From Pseudomonas tructae (GTDB lineage Bacteria; Pseudomonadota; Gammaproteobacteria; Pseudomonadales; Pseudomonadaceae), in the NCBI RefSeq assembly GCF_004214895.1, contig NZ_CP035952.1:4412501-4476500 (forward strand): a stretch of 64,000 nt of DNA. The letters run 5' to 3'. The position numbers were made by a program, and so were the translations under genes. How positions within the stretch are numbered: position 1 is the stretch's first letter; the number at the start of each line of letters is the position of its first letter. The notes under the pieces were generated by a model. That model did no database searches. It was not told the origin of the DNA and saw only the letters and a program-made list of their open reading frames with translations. Of the stretch, positions 7,944 to 17,227 are shown piece after piece.

Positions 7944-8852
7944 TTACACCTTCGAAGCAAACAACCCCTGATGCTGCCGGCACTGCTCAGCCGTGAGCAT
8001 GAACACCCCGTGCCCACCGCGCTCGAACTCCAGCCAGGCGAAATCCACTTGCGGATACAGCGCCTCGACATGCACCTGGCTGTTGCCCACCTCGACAATC
8101 AGCAGGCCCTTCTCGGTCAGGTGATCGGCCGCTTCGGCCAGCATCCGCCGCACCAGGTCCAGGCCATCGTTGCCACAGGCCAGGCCCAGCTCCGGTTCGT
8201 GGTGATACTCATCCGGCATGTCGGCAAAATCTTCGGCATCGACATAAGGCGGATTGGACAGGATCAGGTCAAAGCGCTGCCCTGGCAGACCGGCGAAACC
8301 GTCGCCCTGGACAGTAAAGACGCGCTCTTCCAGGCCGTGACGCTCGATGTTCTGGTTGGCGACTTCCAGCGCCTCGAAGGACAGGTCGGCGAGCACCACT
8401 TCAGCGTCGGGGAAAACTTCGGCGCTGACGATACCGATGCAACCGGACCCGGTGCACAGATCAAGGATGCGTGCCGGCTCGCTGGCCAACCACGGCTCGA
8501 AGCGTTTTTCGATCAGCTCGCCGATGGGTGAACGCGGAATCAGCACCCGCTCGTCGACAATGAACGACAAACCGCAGAACCAGGCCTCACCCAACAGATA
8601 GGCGGTGGGCACGCGGTCTTCGATGCGGCGCTTGAGCAGGCGCTGCAGGTTGACCAGCTCGTCGTCTTCCAGTTGGCAGTCAAGGTAGGCATCGGCGACC
8701 TCCCAGGGCAGATGGACCGAACCTAGCACCAGCAGCCGCGCTTCATCCCAGGCGTTGTCGGCGCCATGACCGAAAAACAGGCCATGCTCATGGAAACGGC
8801 TGACGGCCCAACGGATATGATCGCGCAGGGTGCGCAAGCGAGAAGTGATCAC
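7944..8852 (-). CDS. prmB: Ribosomal protein L3 glutamine methyltransferase
   Basis: This 302-residue SAM-dependent enzyme methylates a glutamine side chain of 50S ribosomal protein L3. It has the helical N-terminal domain of the PrmB/PrmC family (residues 1-90) and a Rossmann methyltransferase domain. SAM binding is at [13 protein letters not shown] near residue 135 and the catalytic SNPPYV near residue 205. Full length agrees with PrmB rather than PrmC. The start is GTG with AAGGAG seven bases upstream. It is convergent with the hypothetical gene before the REP pair and divergent from the isochorismatase-like gene. Confidence 0.95.
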   Translation of the reverse strand: MITSRLRTLRDHIRWAVSRFHEHGLFFGHGADNAWDEARLLVLGSVHLPWEVADAYLDCQLEDDELVNLQRLLKRRIEDRVPTAYLLGEAWFCGLSFIVDERVLIPRSPIGELIEKRFEPWLASEPARILDLCTGSGCIGIVSAEVFPDAEVVLADLSFEALEVANQNIERHGLEERVFTVQGDGFAGLPGQRFDLILSNPPYVDAEDFADMPDEYHHEPELGLACGNDGLDLVRRMLAEAADHLTEKGLLIVEVGNSQVHVEALYPQVDFAWLEFERGGHGVFMLTAEQCRQHQGLFASKV

Positions 8853-9041
8853 AACAGACTCCTTGAAAGACGACCCGCAATTCTAACAGCCCGGCAGAAG
8901 AAATGATCGGCAAAAACACCCTGTAAGGATTTCGCCAAGGTGGCTGCAGGCCACTAACGACGCAGGTTGTACGCTAAGCGATTCACATAAGTGCTCAGGC
9001 AGGGGACAATAGGGTAAAAGCCCCATCCAAAGGAGCCCTTG

Positions 9042-9632
9042 ATGTCTGTTCCAATGACGATGTTCCACCTCAGCGGCCGCGGCTATCCGCCGGCCAAGCT
9101 GAACAACGCCAGCCTGGTGATTATCGATGCGCAAAAGGAGTACCTGAACGGTCCCCTGGCGCTCTCGGGCATGGACACAGCCGTGGCCAACATCGCTAAA
9201 ATGCTTGAGGCGGCCCGCAAGGCCGGGCGCCCGATCATCCACGTGCGTCACCTGGGTACCGTCGGCGGCATGTTCGACCCACAGGGCCCGCGCGGAGAAT
9301 TCATCCCGGGCCTGGAGCCTGCGGGGGATGAAATGATCATCGAGAAGCGCATGCCCAACGCCTTCAAGAACACTACCTTGCACGAGACCCTGCAGAAGTA
9401 CGGTCACCTGGACCTGATCGTCTGCGGTTTCATGAGCCACTCCAGCGTCAGCACCACCGTACGCCGGGCCAAGGACTACGGTTATCGCTGCACCCTGATC
9501 GAGGATGCCTGTGCCACCCGCGACCTGCCTTTCAAGGACGGCGTCATTCCTGCGGCGCAGATCCAGCAGAGCGAAATGGCGATCATGGCCGACAACTTCG
9601 CCTGTGTGGCGCCGACTGCCAGCCTGATCTGA
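9042..9632 (+). CDS. Isochorismatase-like hydrolase with Cys-to-Ser change
   Basis: This 196-residue cytoplasmic protein belongs to the isochorismatase/cysteine hydrolase family. The acid (LVIIDAQKEYL) and lysine (IIEKRMPNAF) of the usual Asp-Lys-Cys triad are present. At the nucleophile position, where most relatives read HxCVS, this protein reads HSSVS, with the AGC codon confirmed. Some isochorismatases work without that Cys, so it may be a hydrolase of another type, an isomerase-like member, or inactive. AGGAG lies six bases before the ATG at 9042; a TTG three bases earlier is less likely. A GC hairpin (9637-9655) follows the stop. Confidence 0.82.
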   Translation: MSVPMTMFHLSGRGYPPAKLNNASLVIIDAQKEYLNGPLALSGMDTAVANIAKMLEAARKAGRPIIHVRHLGTVGGMFDPQGPRGEFIPGLEPAGDEMIIEKRMPNAFKNTTLHETLQKYGHLDLIVCGFMSHSSVSTTVRRAKDYGYRCTLIEDACATRDLPFKDGVIPAAQIQQSEMAIMADNFACVAPTASLI

Positions 9633-9636
9633 GCGA

Positions 9637-9655
9637 CCGCCCGGCCGCCGGGCGG
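9637..9655 (+). terminator. GC-rich hairpin after hydrolase gene
   Basis: An 8-bp perfect stem, CCGCCCGG / CCGGGCGG, with a three-base loop starts five bases after the stop codon. There is no T-tract, so intrinsic termination is not certain. Confidence 0.4.
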
Positions 9656-9708
9656 AACCACCTCCAGGCTTTTCGGTCCAACACCGGATATCCATAGAGG
9701 AAATCGGA

Positions 9709-10029
9709 ATGAAAATATCCGATGGTTTCGATGCCAAGCGCTTGCGCCCACGCACACCCCGTAACTGGGGCATGCGCCTGGCTGCAGCGTTTTCGGCGCT
9801 GCTGGCAACTGCCGGGGTGCTCCTGGCCATGGCCGGCGCCGCCAGCCTGCTGGGCCGACCCGCAGCCCTCGGCGAGCTCAATGCCAACCCGGCTGGCGCC
9901 AGCGTGCTGCTGGGCCTTGGCCTGTTGCTGCTGTACCTGGGCATCTGGTTCTGGCGCCGCAGCCGCTTGCGCTTGCGCAGGCGCCGCGAGCTCAACCTGT
10001 CACCGCACCTGATGAAAAAACACGATTGA
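9709..10029 (+). CDS. Small two-helix membrane protein
   Basis: This 106-residue hypothetical protein has two hydrophobic helices, about residues 22-48 and 63-82. They are followed by a very basic stretch (WRRSRLRLRRRRE), which places the C-terminus in the cytoplasm by the positive-inside rule. I do not recognise a family. AGAGGAAA lies about six bases before the ATG. It sits 52 bases ahead of the Smr-domain gene on the same strand. Confidence 0.7.
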   Translation: MKISDGFDAKRLRPRTPRNWGMRLAAAFSALLATAGVLLAMAGAASLLGRPAALGELNANPAGASVLLGLGLLLLYLGIWFWRRSRLRLRRRRELNLSPHLMKKHD

Positions 10030-10081
10030 CTGCACGCCCAGGGGGAGTCGCGTAAACTACGCCGCCCAGGCGGAGGCTTAC

Positions 10082-10639
10082 ATGCAAGACGACGATTTTT
10101 CCCTGTTCAAAAGCGAGATGCGCGGCGTCAAGCCGATCACCCACGATCGCGCCGAAGTCGGCAAACCCAAAGCCGACCGCAAGAAGCTGGCGAGCCTGCG
10201 CCAGGCCGCGACAGTACGTAGCGACCAGAGCGTGGTCGATGGCTTGTCCGACCAGTTTGTCATCGACGTCGGCCCCGAAGACGATCTGCACTGGAGCCGT
10301 GACGGCGTCCAGGAAAGCCAGATGCGCAAGCTCAAGCTCGGTCAGATTGGCTTTGAAGGCAGCCTTGACCTGCACGGCATGACGGTCGAAAAGGCCCGGG
10401 AAACCTTGTGGGCCTTCCTCGCCGAGGCCACCCGCTTCGAAGTACGCTGCGTGCGCGTCACCCACGGCAAGGCCGTGCGCCTGGATGGCAAGCGACCGAT
10501 GATCAAGAGCCACGTAAATACTTGGCTGCGACAGCACCCGCAAGTGCTCGGTTTCACCTCGTGCCAGGCCCGCCATGGCGGCACTGGCGCGGTGTATGTC
10601 ATGCTCAAGCGAACCATGCTTGAAGGCCGTGACGAGTAA
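10082..10639 (+). CDS. Smr (MutS2 C-terminal) domain protein
   Basis: This 185-residue protein has a Smr nuclease domain in its C-terminal half: LDLHGMT near residue 98, VTHGKA near 122 and [10 protein letters not shown] near 164. The N-terminal [19 protein letters not shown] resembles enteric SmrA (YdaL), and the HGK/HGGTGA spacing also fits SmrA better than SmrB. Smr proteins cleave nucleic acid, and SmrB cuts mRNA at collided ribosomes; the exact role of this one is inferred only. GGAGG lies five to six bases before the ATG. It is followed by folE on the same strand after a (GCC)n stretch. Confidence 0.88.
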   Translation: MQDDDFSLFKSEMRGVKPITHDRAEVGKPKADRKKLASLRQAATVRSDQSVVDGLSDQFVIDVGPEDDLHWSRDGVQESQMRKLKLGQIGFEGSLDLHGMTVEKARETLWAFLAEATRFEVRCVRVTHGKAVRLDGKRPMIKSHVNTWLRQHPQVLGFTSCQARHGGTGAVYVMLKRTMLEGRDE

Positions 10640-10653
10640 GCCGTACTTGCAGC

Positions 10654-10669
10654 GCCGCCGCCGCCGCCG
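10654..10669. repeat. (GCC)n trinucleotide run
   Basis: Five tandem GCC units lie between the Smr-domain gene stop (10639) and the folE start (10708). This is outside coding sequence, so copy-number change would not alter a protein. No function is evident. Confidence 0.7.
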
Positions 10670-10707
10670 TACCCTTCGCGTTTGCGATAAATCCCACAGG
10701 TAGATCC

Positions 10708-11253
10708 ATGTCCCTGGAACAGAACTACACCGCGATCCTTGGCCAGCTTGGCGAGGATGTCTCCCGCGAGGGCCTGCTCGACACGCCCAAGCGGGCTGCG
10801 AAGGCCATGCAGTACCTTTGCCGCGGTTATGAGCAAACCCTGGAAGAAGTGACCAACGGCGCTCTGTTCAGCTCCGATAACAGCGAGATGGTCCTGGTCA
10901 AGGACATTGAGCTGTACTCGTTGTGCGAGCACCACATGCTGCCGTTCATCGGCAAGGCTCACGTCGCCTACATCCCTGACGGCAAGGTCCTGGGGCTGTC
11001 TAAGGTGGCGCGGATCGTCGACATGTATGCGCGTCGCCTGCAGATCCAGGAAAACCTCAGCCGCCAGGTTGCCGAGGCGATCCAGCAGGTCACCGGCGCC
11101 CTGGGCGTGGCGGTGGTCATCGAGGCCAAGCACATGTGCATGATGATGCGCGGTGTGGAAAAACAGAACTCGACCATGATCACCTCGGTGATGCTCGGTG
11201 AATTCCGTGAAAACGCCGCGACCCGCAGCGAGTTTCTCAGCCTGATCAAGTAA
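10708..11253 (+). CDS. folE: GTP cyclohydrolase I
   Basis: This 181-residue enzyme converts GTP to 7,8-dihydroneopterin triphosphate, the first step to folate and other pterins. It acts as a homodecamer in the cytoplasm. Zinc ligands are visible in [10 protein letters not shown] near residue 72 and HMCMMMRGV near residue 143, with substrate-binding GLSKVARIV and [14 protein letters not shown] lies about seven bases upstream of the ATG. A strong terminator follows at 11269-11296, so the transcript ends here. Pseudomonads often carry a second folE elsewhere. Confidence 0.97.
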   Translation: MSLEQNYTAILGQLGEDVSREGLLDTPKRAAKAMQYLCRGYEQTLEEVTNGALFSSDNSEMVLVKDIELYSLCEHHMLPFIGKAHVAYIPDGKVLGLSKVARIVDMYARRLQIQENLSRQVAEAIQQVTGALGVAVVIEAKHMCMMMRGVEKQNSTMITSVMLGEFRENAATRSEFLSLIK

Positions 11254-11268
11254 TCGGGCCAGACTGCG

Positions 11269-11296
11269 AGCCGACCCTTGCGGGTCGGCTTTTTTT
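11269..11296 (+). terminator. Rho-independent terminator after folE
   Basis: A nine-base perfect stem, AGCCGACCC / GGGTCGGCT, with loop TTGC is followed directly by a run of six T. It lies 15 bases after the folE stop and before the glutaredoxin-like gene. Confidence 0.92.
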
Positions 11297-11312
11297 ATCC
11301 TGAGGAGTTGCC

Positions 11313-11681
11313 ATGATCGTCAAAGCACTGCGTGTCGGCCTGGGTCAGTTGATTGTGTTCGCTGACTGGATCAGCCGCCCGGCCAAGCTCAAGCGCGACC
11401 CGGCCGCCCAGGCCCGGGTCGAGCAGCAGGCCGAGAGCCTGAGCCTGTACCAGTTTCACGCCTGCCCGTTCTGCGTGAAAACCCGCCGCACCCTGCACCG
11501 CCTGAACGTGCCGGTGACGCTGCGCGACGCCAAGAACAACGAACAGGACCGCCAGACCCTGCTTGCCGAAGGCGGCAAGATCAAGGTGCCGTGCCTGCGC
11601 ATCGAGGAAGATGGCAAGACCACCTGGATGTATGAGTCCAAGGTGATCATCGACTACCTCAACAAGCGTTTTGCCGCCTGA
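11313..11681 (+). CDS. Membrane-anchored glutaredoxin-like protein
   Basis: This 122-residue protein has an N-terminal hydrophobic segment (VGLGQLIVFADWI, about residues 7-20) and a thioredoxin-fold domain of the glutaredoxin/GST N-terminal type. The redox motif CPFC is at residues 51-54, with cis-Pro VPCL and the glutathione-site YESKVIIDYL. It is expected to be a glutathione-linked thiol oxidoreductase held at the membrane, but the partner is unknown. TGAGGAG lies seven bases before the ATG. It stands in its own unit after the folE terminator and is convergent with the GST gene. Confidence 0.88.
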   Translation: MIVKALRVGLGQLIVFADWISRPAKLKRDPAAQARVEQQAESLSLYQFHACPFCVKTRRTLHRLNVPVTLRDAKNNEQDRQTLLAEGGKIKVPCLRIEEDGKTTWMYESKVIIDYLNKRFAA

Positions 11682-11685
11682 TCGC

Positions 11686-12288
11686 TCAACCGAGCATGGT
11701 CACATGACGGGGATGGCTGGCCACGCGCGCCAGCCATGCCTGGACGCCCGGATAAGCGTCAAGGTCGAAACCACCCTGATGGGCGACATGGGTATAGGCG
11801 TACAGCGCCACATCGGCGATCGAGTAGGTATCACCCACCAGGTAGGGCGTTAGCTGCAGCTGTTTCTCCATCACCCGCAAGGCCTTGTAGCCGCCTTTGT
11901 GCAGGGTCTTGTATTCCTCCAGCCGCTCTTGCGGTAGCCCCAGGTAGAACTGGATGAAGCGCGCCACGGCGATGTACGGCTCGTGGCTGTACTGCTCGAA
12001 GAACTGCCATTGCAGCACCTGGGTACGCAAGCGCGGTTCGGTGGGCAGGAACGCGCTGCCATCGGCGAGGAAGTTGAGAATCGCGTTGGACTCCCACAGA
12101 TAAGTGCCATCCTCAAGCTCCAGTACCGGCACCTTGCCGTTGGGGTTCATGGCCAGGAATGCCGGAGTTTCCGTCTCGCCCTTGAGGATATCCACCGAGT
12201 GCCACTCATAAGGCAGGCCAAGCAGGTGCAACATGAGCTTGATCTTGTAGCAGTTGCCCGACTGGTAGTCGCCGTAAACCTTGTACAT
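11686..12288 (-). CDS. Glutathione S-transferase family protein
   Basis: This 200-residue cytosolic protein has the N-terminal thioredoxin-fold domain (MYKVYGDYQSGNCYKIKL, NPNGKVPVLEL, and WESNAIL, which contacts the glutathione gamma-glutamate). The C-terminal helical domain carries the N-capping box SIADVALYAY. Residues near Ser11/Asn13 would activate glutathione. The electrophilic substrate is unknown. Start 12288 has GGGGGAG five bases upstream; a longer frame to 12486 has no signal. It is convergent, four bases apart, with the glutaredoxin-like gene and divergent from the BenE-type transporter. Confidence 0.9.
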   Translation of the reverse strand: MYKVYGDYQSGNCYKIKLMLHLLGLPYEWHSVDILKGETETPAFLAMNPNGKVPVLELEDGTYLWESNAILNFLADGSAFLPTEPRLRTQVLQWQFFEQYSHEPYIAVARFIQFYLGLPQERLEEYKTLHKGGYKALRVMEKQLQLTPYLVGDTYSIADVALYAYTHVAHQGGFDLDAYPGVQAWLARVASHPRHVTMLG

Positions 12289-12434
12289 CGCTCCCCCTCT
12301 TCGTAATGCTAAATCGAACCCGCGCCCATAGTTGGCGACTGTACGGCTAATTGCAATGCCTGCTGTATGGCAAAGGTCAACACTGTGCGCGGTAGTCTGA
12401 AAAAACTGCTTACATCCACAACAAGGAATGCCCC

Positions 12435-13628
12435 ATGCCCGACGCCACCTCCGCGCAATTGCGCCCTTTGGCCGACTCCTCGCCATCAGCGGTAGTGGCG
12501 GGCTTCATCGCTATGCTCACCGGTTATACCAGCTCTCTGGTGCTGATGTTCCAGGCCGGCCAGGCTGCCGGCTTGACCACGGGGCAAATCTCTTCGTGGA
12601 TCTGGGCGCTGTCGATCGGCATGGCGGTGTGCAGCATCGGCCTTTCGCTACGCTATCGCACGCCGATTACCGTCGCCTGGTCGACCCCCGGCGCAGCCTT
12701 GCTGATCACCAGCCTGGGCGGGGTCAGCTACGGCGAAGCCATTGGCGCCTACATCACCTGCGCGGTGCTGGTGGTGATCTGCGGGATGACCGGCAGCTTC
12801 GAGCGGCTGGTCAAACGCATTCCAGCATCGCTTGCCTCGGCATTGCTGGCCGGGATCCTGTTCAAGATCGGCAGCGAGATATTCATTGCCGCCCAGCACC
12901 GTACCACCCTGGTGCTGGGTATGTTCTTCAGTTACCTGCTGATCAAGCGGTTGTCGCCACGTTACTCGGTGCTCGCAGCCCTGATCGTCGGGACTGTGCT
13001 CTCTGGTGCAATGGGCCTGCTCGACTTCAGCGGCTTCAGCCTGGAAGTGGCCACGCCGGTATGGACCACGCCACACTTCTCCCTCGCGGCGACCATCAGC
13101 ATAGGCATTCCGCTGTTCGTGGTCGCCATGACCTCGCAGAACATGCCGGGCGTCGCCGTGCTGCGCGCAGACGGTTATCAGGTGCCGGCCTCACCGCTGA
13201 TTTCGATCACCGGCCTGGCGTCGCTGCTGCTGGCGCCGTTCGGCTCCCATGGTATCAACCTGGCGGCCATCAGCGCCGCGATCTGCACCGGCCCGCATGC
13301 CCATGAAGACCCAAGCAAGCGCTACACCGCAGCGGTCTGGTGCGGGATCTTCTATGGCATCGCCGGGGTCTTTGGCGCCACCCTGGCGGCCCTGTTCGCC
13401 GCCCTGCCCAAGGAGCTGGTGTTGTCGATCGCAGCACTGGCGCTGTTCGGTTCGATCATGAACGGCCTGACCGTGGCCATGAACGAGGCCAGGGAACGCG
13501 AGGCGGCGTTGATCACCTTCATGGTCACCGCTTCGGGCTTTACCCTGTTCTCGATCGGTTCGGCGTTCTGGGGGATTGTTGCCGGAGTGCTGACGCTGAT
13601 GATTCTCAACTGGCGCAAATCGGTCTGA
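12435..13628 (+). CDS. BenE family transporter
   Basis: This 397-residue inner-membrane protein has about twelve hydrophobic helices and matches the benzoate/H+ symporter family BenE. Matching blocks are ITVAWSTPGAALL, GSHGINLAAISAAICTG and FWGIVAGVLTL. No catabolic ben genes are nearby, so benzoate is not supported by context and another aromatic acid or anion is possible. AAGGA lies seven bases before the ATG. A hairpin shared with the convergent chemoreceptor gene follows the stop. It is divergent from the GST gene. Confidence 0.88.
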   Translation: MPDATSAQLRPLADSSPSAVVAGFIAMLTGYTSSLVLMFQAGQAAGLTTGQISSWIWALSIGMAVCSIGLSLRYRTPITVAWSTPGAALLITSLGGVSYGEAIGAYITCAVLVVICGMTGSFERLVKRIPASLASALLAGILFKIGSEIFIAAQHRTTLVLGMFFSYLLIKRLSPRYSVLAALIVGTVLSGAMGLLDFSGFSLEVATPVWTTPHFSLAATISIGIPLFVVAMTSQNMPGVAVLRADGYQVPASPLISITGLASLLLAPFGSHGINLAAISAAICTGPHAHEDPSKRYTAAVWCGIFYGIAGVFGATLAALFAALPKELVLSIAALALFGSIMNGLTVAMNEAREREAALITFMVTASGFTLFSIGSAFWGIVAGVLTLMILNWRKSV

Positions 13629-13636
13629 GAACCATG

Positions 13637-13655
13637 GGGGCTGCTTTGCAGCCCC
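13637..13655. terminator. Hairpin between convergent benE-type and mcp genes
   Basis: An eight-base perfect stem, GGGGCTGC / GCAGCCCC, with loop TTT lies between stops at 13628 and 13662. The position fits a bidirectional transcript end, although T-tracts are absent. Confidence 0.55.
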
Positions 13656-13661
13656 TGACCG

Positions 13662-15602
13662 TTACAGGCGGAAATGCCCGACCATGCCTTTCAAGTCATT
13701 CCCCAACTGCGCAAGTTCAATACTTGAGCTGGCGTTGCCCTGCATGGCCAATGCCGACTGATCGGCACTGCTGCGAATCTGGGTGACACTGCGGTTGATT
13801 TCCTCCGCCACCGAACTCTGCTGCTGCGCCGCCGCGGCAATCTGCTGGTTCATCTGCTGGATCAACGACACCGCCGCAGCAATGCTGCCCAGCGCGCTTT
13901 CGGTGTGCAGGGCATCGGCTACCGCCAACTTTACCAGCTCGGCACTGCCCCGGATCTGCGCTACCGACGCTTGAGTACCGTTGCGCAAACTGCTGACCAG
14001 GCGCTCGATTTCCTCGGTCGATTGCTGGGTACGCCGTGCCAGTGCGCGGACTTCATCGGCGACCACAGCAAAACCCCGCCCCTGCTCCCCTGCCCGAGCT
14101 GCCTCGATGGCGGCGTTGAGCGCCAGCAGGTTGGTCTGTTCGGCGACACTTTTGATCACCTCAAGCACCTGACCGATGTTCTGCACTTCACCACTCAGAT
14201 TCTCGATGCTCTGACTGGCCGAGTCGGCAGCGCTGGCCAACTGCTCGATACGCTGCATGCTCTGGCGCACCACCTGCTGGCCACTCTCGACCTTGTCGTC
14301 GGCGGTTTGCGCCGCCTGGGCGGCCTCTTCGGCATTGCGCGCAACGTCATGCACAGTGGCGGTCATCTGCTGCATGGCGGTGGCCACCTGCTCGGTTTCG
14401 TCCTTCTGGCTGTTGACCTCGCGATTGGTCTGCTCGGTGACCGCCGACAGCGACTGGGCATTGCTCGCCAGTTGCTCGATGCCGTTTTGCAAACCACTGA
14501 CGATCGCACTCAAGCCGCTGCCCATCTGTTGCATGGCCAGCAGCAACTGACCGACTTCATCGCGCCGATCGACACTCAGGTCACCGCGCAGGTCGCCGGC
14601 AGCAATTTGCTGGGCACGGCCCATGACCTGGCGCAGCGGCCCGACCACGGCACGGGTGATCGACCAGGCCGCCAGCACCCCCACCAACAGTGCCAACAGC
14701 GAGGCACCGAGGATCAACAAGGCATTGTTCCTCAGCTCGTTTTGCATGGCCTGGTCTTCGGCGGCGTAGGCTTGATCGACCTGGCCCGTGACCTGCCGGG
14801 CGCGCGCCTGCAATTGCACCTTGAGTTGCTGCTCGCGACCGAGCAGGTCGGTGTACTCGGCAAGCTTCTCACTGAAACTGGCGATATGCGTGCTGACCTC
14901 ACCCAGCACGCTCTGGTAGCCGGCATCGCTCACCGCCGCTTTCAACTGCTCGACCAGGGCAGCGGCCTGGTCGGTCTGCTCGATGCGCCCCTGGCGCGCA
15001 TCCTCGGCGCCTTTGCGGCTCTGCTCCAGCCGCACCCGCGCCTCATCCATGGCCTGCAGCATCAGCCGGGCAACCTGGGCCACCTGACCGGCCTGTTCGA
15101 CGAACTCGGCGCCTTGCTGGCCCTGAGAGTTCTTGAGGGTGTACGTGCCGTCGTCGGCCAGCCCGGCCTGCAGTACATCCAGGTTGTTGGCAACGCTTGC
15201 GACCGACCAACTGGCCATGTCCAGCGCCAGCTCCTTGGCCTGGGTCAGCTCGACGAACTGGTCGAAGGCCTGCCGATAGTCAGTCAACGCCTGCTCGACG
15301 CCGCTCAGTTGCCCCAGCGCTCGTGCTTGCGCCTGCAAGGCCTCAACGCGCTGGTGCACGGTTTCCACCGCCTTGGGGTCCGAACGCAGGGCGAACACCT
15401 GCTCCTGCAGACGCGTCTCCAGCAGTGCGGTGTTGAGCGCCGCCATCTGCTTCAAACCCTCAAAACGCTGCCCAACACTCTGCAGTGCAGCAACGCCCAC
15501 GGCCGCGACCACTGCAGTCAACAGCAACACCAGTGCAAACCCCAGCCCCAGCTTGCGGGCCATGCCGAGGTTGGCGAAAAAACCACGCTTGGCCGAATTC
15601 AT
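13662..15602 (-). CDS. Methyl-accepting chemotaxis protein
   Basis: This 646-residue chemoreceptor has a first membrane helix (about residues 12-36), a long all-helical periplasmic sensor (about 37-290), a second helix ([19 protein letters not shown]), a HAMP linker and a cytoplasmic signalling domain. The hairpin tip region reads [22 protein letters not shown], abbreviated here as the VADEVR block. Sensor length and helical repeats resemble the helical bimodular (HBM) type of P. putida McpS, which senses TCA acids, but ligand residues cannot be read with certainty. Start 15602 has AGGGGGA upstream. It signals through CheA/CheW to the flagellum. Confidence 0.93.
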   Translation of the reverse strand: MNSAKRGFFANLGMARKLGLGFALVLLLTAVVAAVGVAALQSVGQRFEGLKQMAALNTALLETRLQEQVFALRSDPKAVETVHQRVEALQAQARALGQLSGVEQALTDYRQAFDQFVELTQAKELALDMASWSVASVANNLDVLQAGLADDGTYTLKNSQGQQGAEFVEQAGQVAQVARLMLQAMDEARVRLEQSRKGAEDARQGRIEQTDQAAALVEQLKAAVSDAGYQSVLGEVSTHIASFSEKLAEYTDLLGREQQLKVQLQARARQVTGQVDQAYAAEDQAMQNELRNNALLILGASLLALLVGVLAAWSITRAVVGPLRQVMGRAQQIAAGDLRGDLSVDRRDEVGQLLLAMQQMGSGLSAIVSGLQNGIEQLASNAQSLSAVTEQTNREVNSQKDETEQVATAMQQMTATVHDVARNAEEAAQAAQTADDKVESGQQVVRQSMQRIEQLASAADSASQSIENLSGEVQNIGQVLEVIKSVAEQTNLLALNAAIEAARAGEQGRGFAVVADEVRALARRTQQSTEEIERLVSSLRNGTQASVAQIRGSAELVKLAVADALHTESALGSIAAAVSLIQQMNQQIAAAAQQQSSVAEEINRSVTQIRSSADQSALAMQGNASSSIELAQLGNDLKGMVGHFRL

Positions 15603-15717
15603 CGCACGTCCCCCTGCTGAGCGCAAATGCGTCAAGGCTGCAGAGTGGCAATACCAGGGCTTGCGACACAAGATCCTGGCGGCGCAATAATGGCAAAAAG
15701 CTACAGTTGCGTCGCTT

Positions 15718-17115
15718 TCAGGACAGCCGAGGTCGTCCGGCAGCCTGAAAGAACGCTTGCGCCCGCAAGTCCTGGGCATAGGCGACATTGATCCTCAACC
15801 AATCGCTGTCAGCACCCTGGGGATCGAAGGCGTTGCCTGGTGCCAGCAGCACCGAACAGGTCTGCGCCTCGCGGCAGAGCTCGGCAAAACTTCGTCCCGG
15901 ACAACGCGCCCAGACGAACATGCCACCATAGGGCTCGGCAAACACTTCCCAGCCGTAAGTCTCCAGTTGCCCCAGAGCCTTGGCCATATGCTGAGCCAGG
16001 CGCAGACGCAGGCGCGCTGTGCTTTTGCGATAACTGCCATTACCCAGCATCTGCGCCACCACCTGCTCAGTGAAACGCGAAGTGCCCAAGCCACTGACCA
16101 TTTTCAGCTCCGCCAGACGGGCGATCAGCTCAGGCCTGCCCACCAGGTAGCCGACCCGTAGCGAACTGCTCAAGGTCTTGGAGAAACTGGCCAGGTAGAT
16201 CACCCGCTGCTCGGCATCCAGGGTTGCCAGGCGGGTCACTGCGCCGTCCTGAAAGTCGGCGTAGATGTCGTCCTCGATAATCAGCAGGTCATGTTCACGG
16301 GCCAGCTCCAGCAAACGATAGGCAACCTTGGGCGACAAGCTGCTGCCGGTGGGGTTCTGGTACAGGCTGTTAATGTACAGGCAACGTGGCCGATGTTCCT
16401 TGAGCAGAGCCTCCAGTACCAGCAGATCGGGGCCGTGGGGCGTGCGTGGCACTTCGAGCATCTGGACCTGATGCTGACGCAACAGGCTGAACAGATTGTA
16501 GTAACCCGGGCGTTCCACCAACACTTTGTCGCCCGGCCTGAGCAAGGTGCGCACCAGCAGATCCAGTGCATGGCTCGCGCCTTGGGTGGTGAGAATCTGC
16601 TCAGGCGCGGCCTCAATCCCGATCTGCCCCAAACCTTTGTGCAACTGGCTGCGCAGGCTGGCCAGGCCCAGCGGCGGGCAGTAATCGATGAGGTCTTCGA
16701 GCGCGCCGCGACTGACCTGGCGCACCGCCTGGGCAATGGCCTCGGTAGCTCGCCAGCTCGTCGGCACCCAACCACAGCACAGGTTGAGTAACGCGGCCGG
16801 ATCCTGGGTGAACTGTTGCCAGCGGCTGGCGAATGCCTCATCGCGGATCGGCGGGTCAACCAGGGGCACCTTCAGCCGCTGTTCAGCGACAAAAAAGCCC
16901 GCGCCATGACGCGCCTGCAACCACCCCGCCGCCACTAGCCGATCATAGGCTTCGATCACGCAAGATTGACTGACGTTGTGTTCCCGGGCCAGTTGCCGAA
17001 TCGATGGCAAACGGCTACCGGGACGCAGGCGCTGCGTTTCAATCCAGGCCTGCAACTGCTCGGTCAGTTGCTGCACCAGCGGGAGGGATGAGTGGCGATC
17101 AAGGCAGAGGTTCAT
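15718..17115 (-). CDS. MocR-type GntR regulator with aminotransferase domain
   Basis: This 465-residue protein has an N-terminal GntR winged helix (residues 1-75; [32 protein letters not shown]). A fold-type I aminotransferase domain follows, with [21 protein letters not shown] and the PLP-lysine block [14 protein letters not shown]. MocR proteins use bound PLP or an amino-acid adduct to control a neighbouring gene, here most likely the divergent MFS gene. A dyad with TGTTCG / CGAACA arms lies eight bases upstream of the start. No good ribosome site precedes the ATG at 17115, so a short or leaderless 5' end is possible. Confidence 0.92.
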   Translation of the reverse strand: MNLCLDRHSSLPLVQQLTEQLQAWIETQRLRPGSRLPSIRQLAREHNVSQSCVIEAYDRLVAAGWLQARHGAGFFVAEQRLKVPLVDPPIRDEAFASRWQQFTQDPAALLNLCCGWVPTSWRATEAIAQAVRQVSRGALEDLIDYCPPLGLASLRSQLHKGLGQIGIEAAPEQILTTQGASHALDLLVRTLLRPGDKVLVERPGYYNLFSLLRQHQVQMLEVPRTPHGPDLLVLEALLKEHRPRCLYINSLYQNPTGSSLSPKVAYRLLELAREHDLLIIEDDIYADFQDGAVTRLATLDAEQRVIYLASFSKTLSSSLRVGYLVGRPELIARLAELKMVSGLGTSRFTEQVVAQMLGNGSYRKSTARLRLRLAQHMAKALGQLETYGWEVFAEPYGGMFVWARCPGRSFAELCREAQTCSVLLAPGNAFDPQGADSDWLRINVAYAQDLRAQAFFQAAGRPRLS

Positions 17116-17122
17116 GAGGAAG

Positions 17123-17145
17123 TGTTCGTTTATTTTGTCCGAACA
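17123..17145. promoter_or_regulatory. Candidate operator dyad for MocR regulator
   Basis: TGTTCG and CGAACA form an inverted repeat with an 11-base A+T-rich centre. It is in the 112-base gap between the divergent MocR and MFS genes, next to the MocR start. A second short dyad (GGCGA / TCGCC, 17183-17196) lies nearer the MFS gene. Assignment as an operator is inference from position. Confidence 0.45.
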
Positions 17146-17227
17146 GTTAATCACAAAACCCGCACCCGTGTGCCTTGTGAGCGGCGAGTGATCGCCGGAT
17201 AGTCGACCCATCGATGAGGAGCCGACC

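Noticed and set aside
12435..13628. Calling the BenE-type gene a benzoate uptake gene of a catabolic cluster
   Set aside because: No ben, cat or regulator genes are adjacent; only the family can be supported.
13905..15620. A 571-codon plus-strand open frame opposite the chemoreceptor
   Set aside because: It is antisense to a well-defined MCP with conserved domains; the composition (Leu, His, Gln) is typical of a shadow frame.
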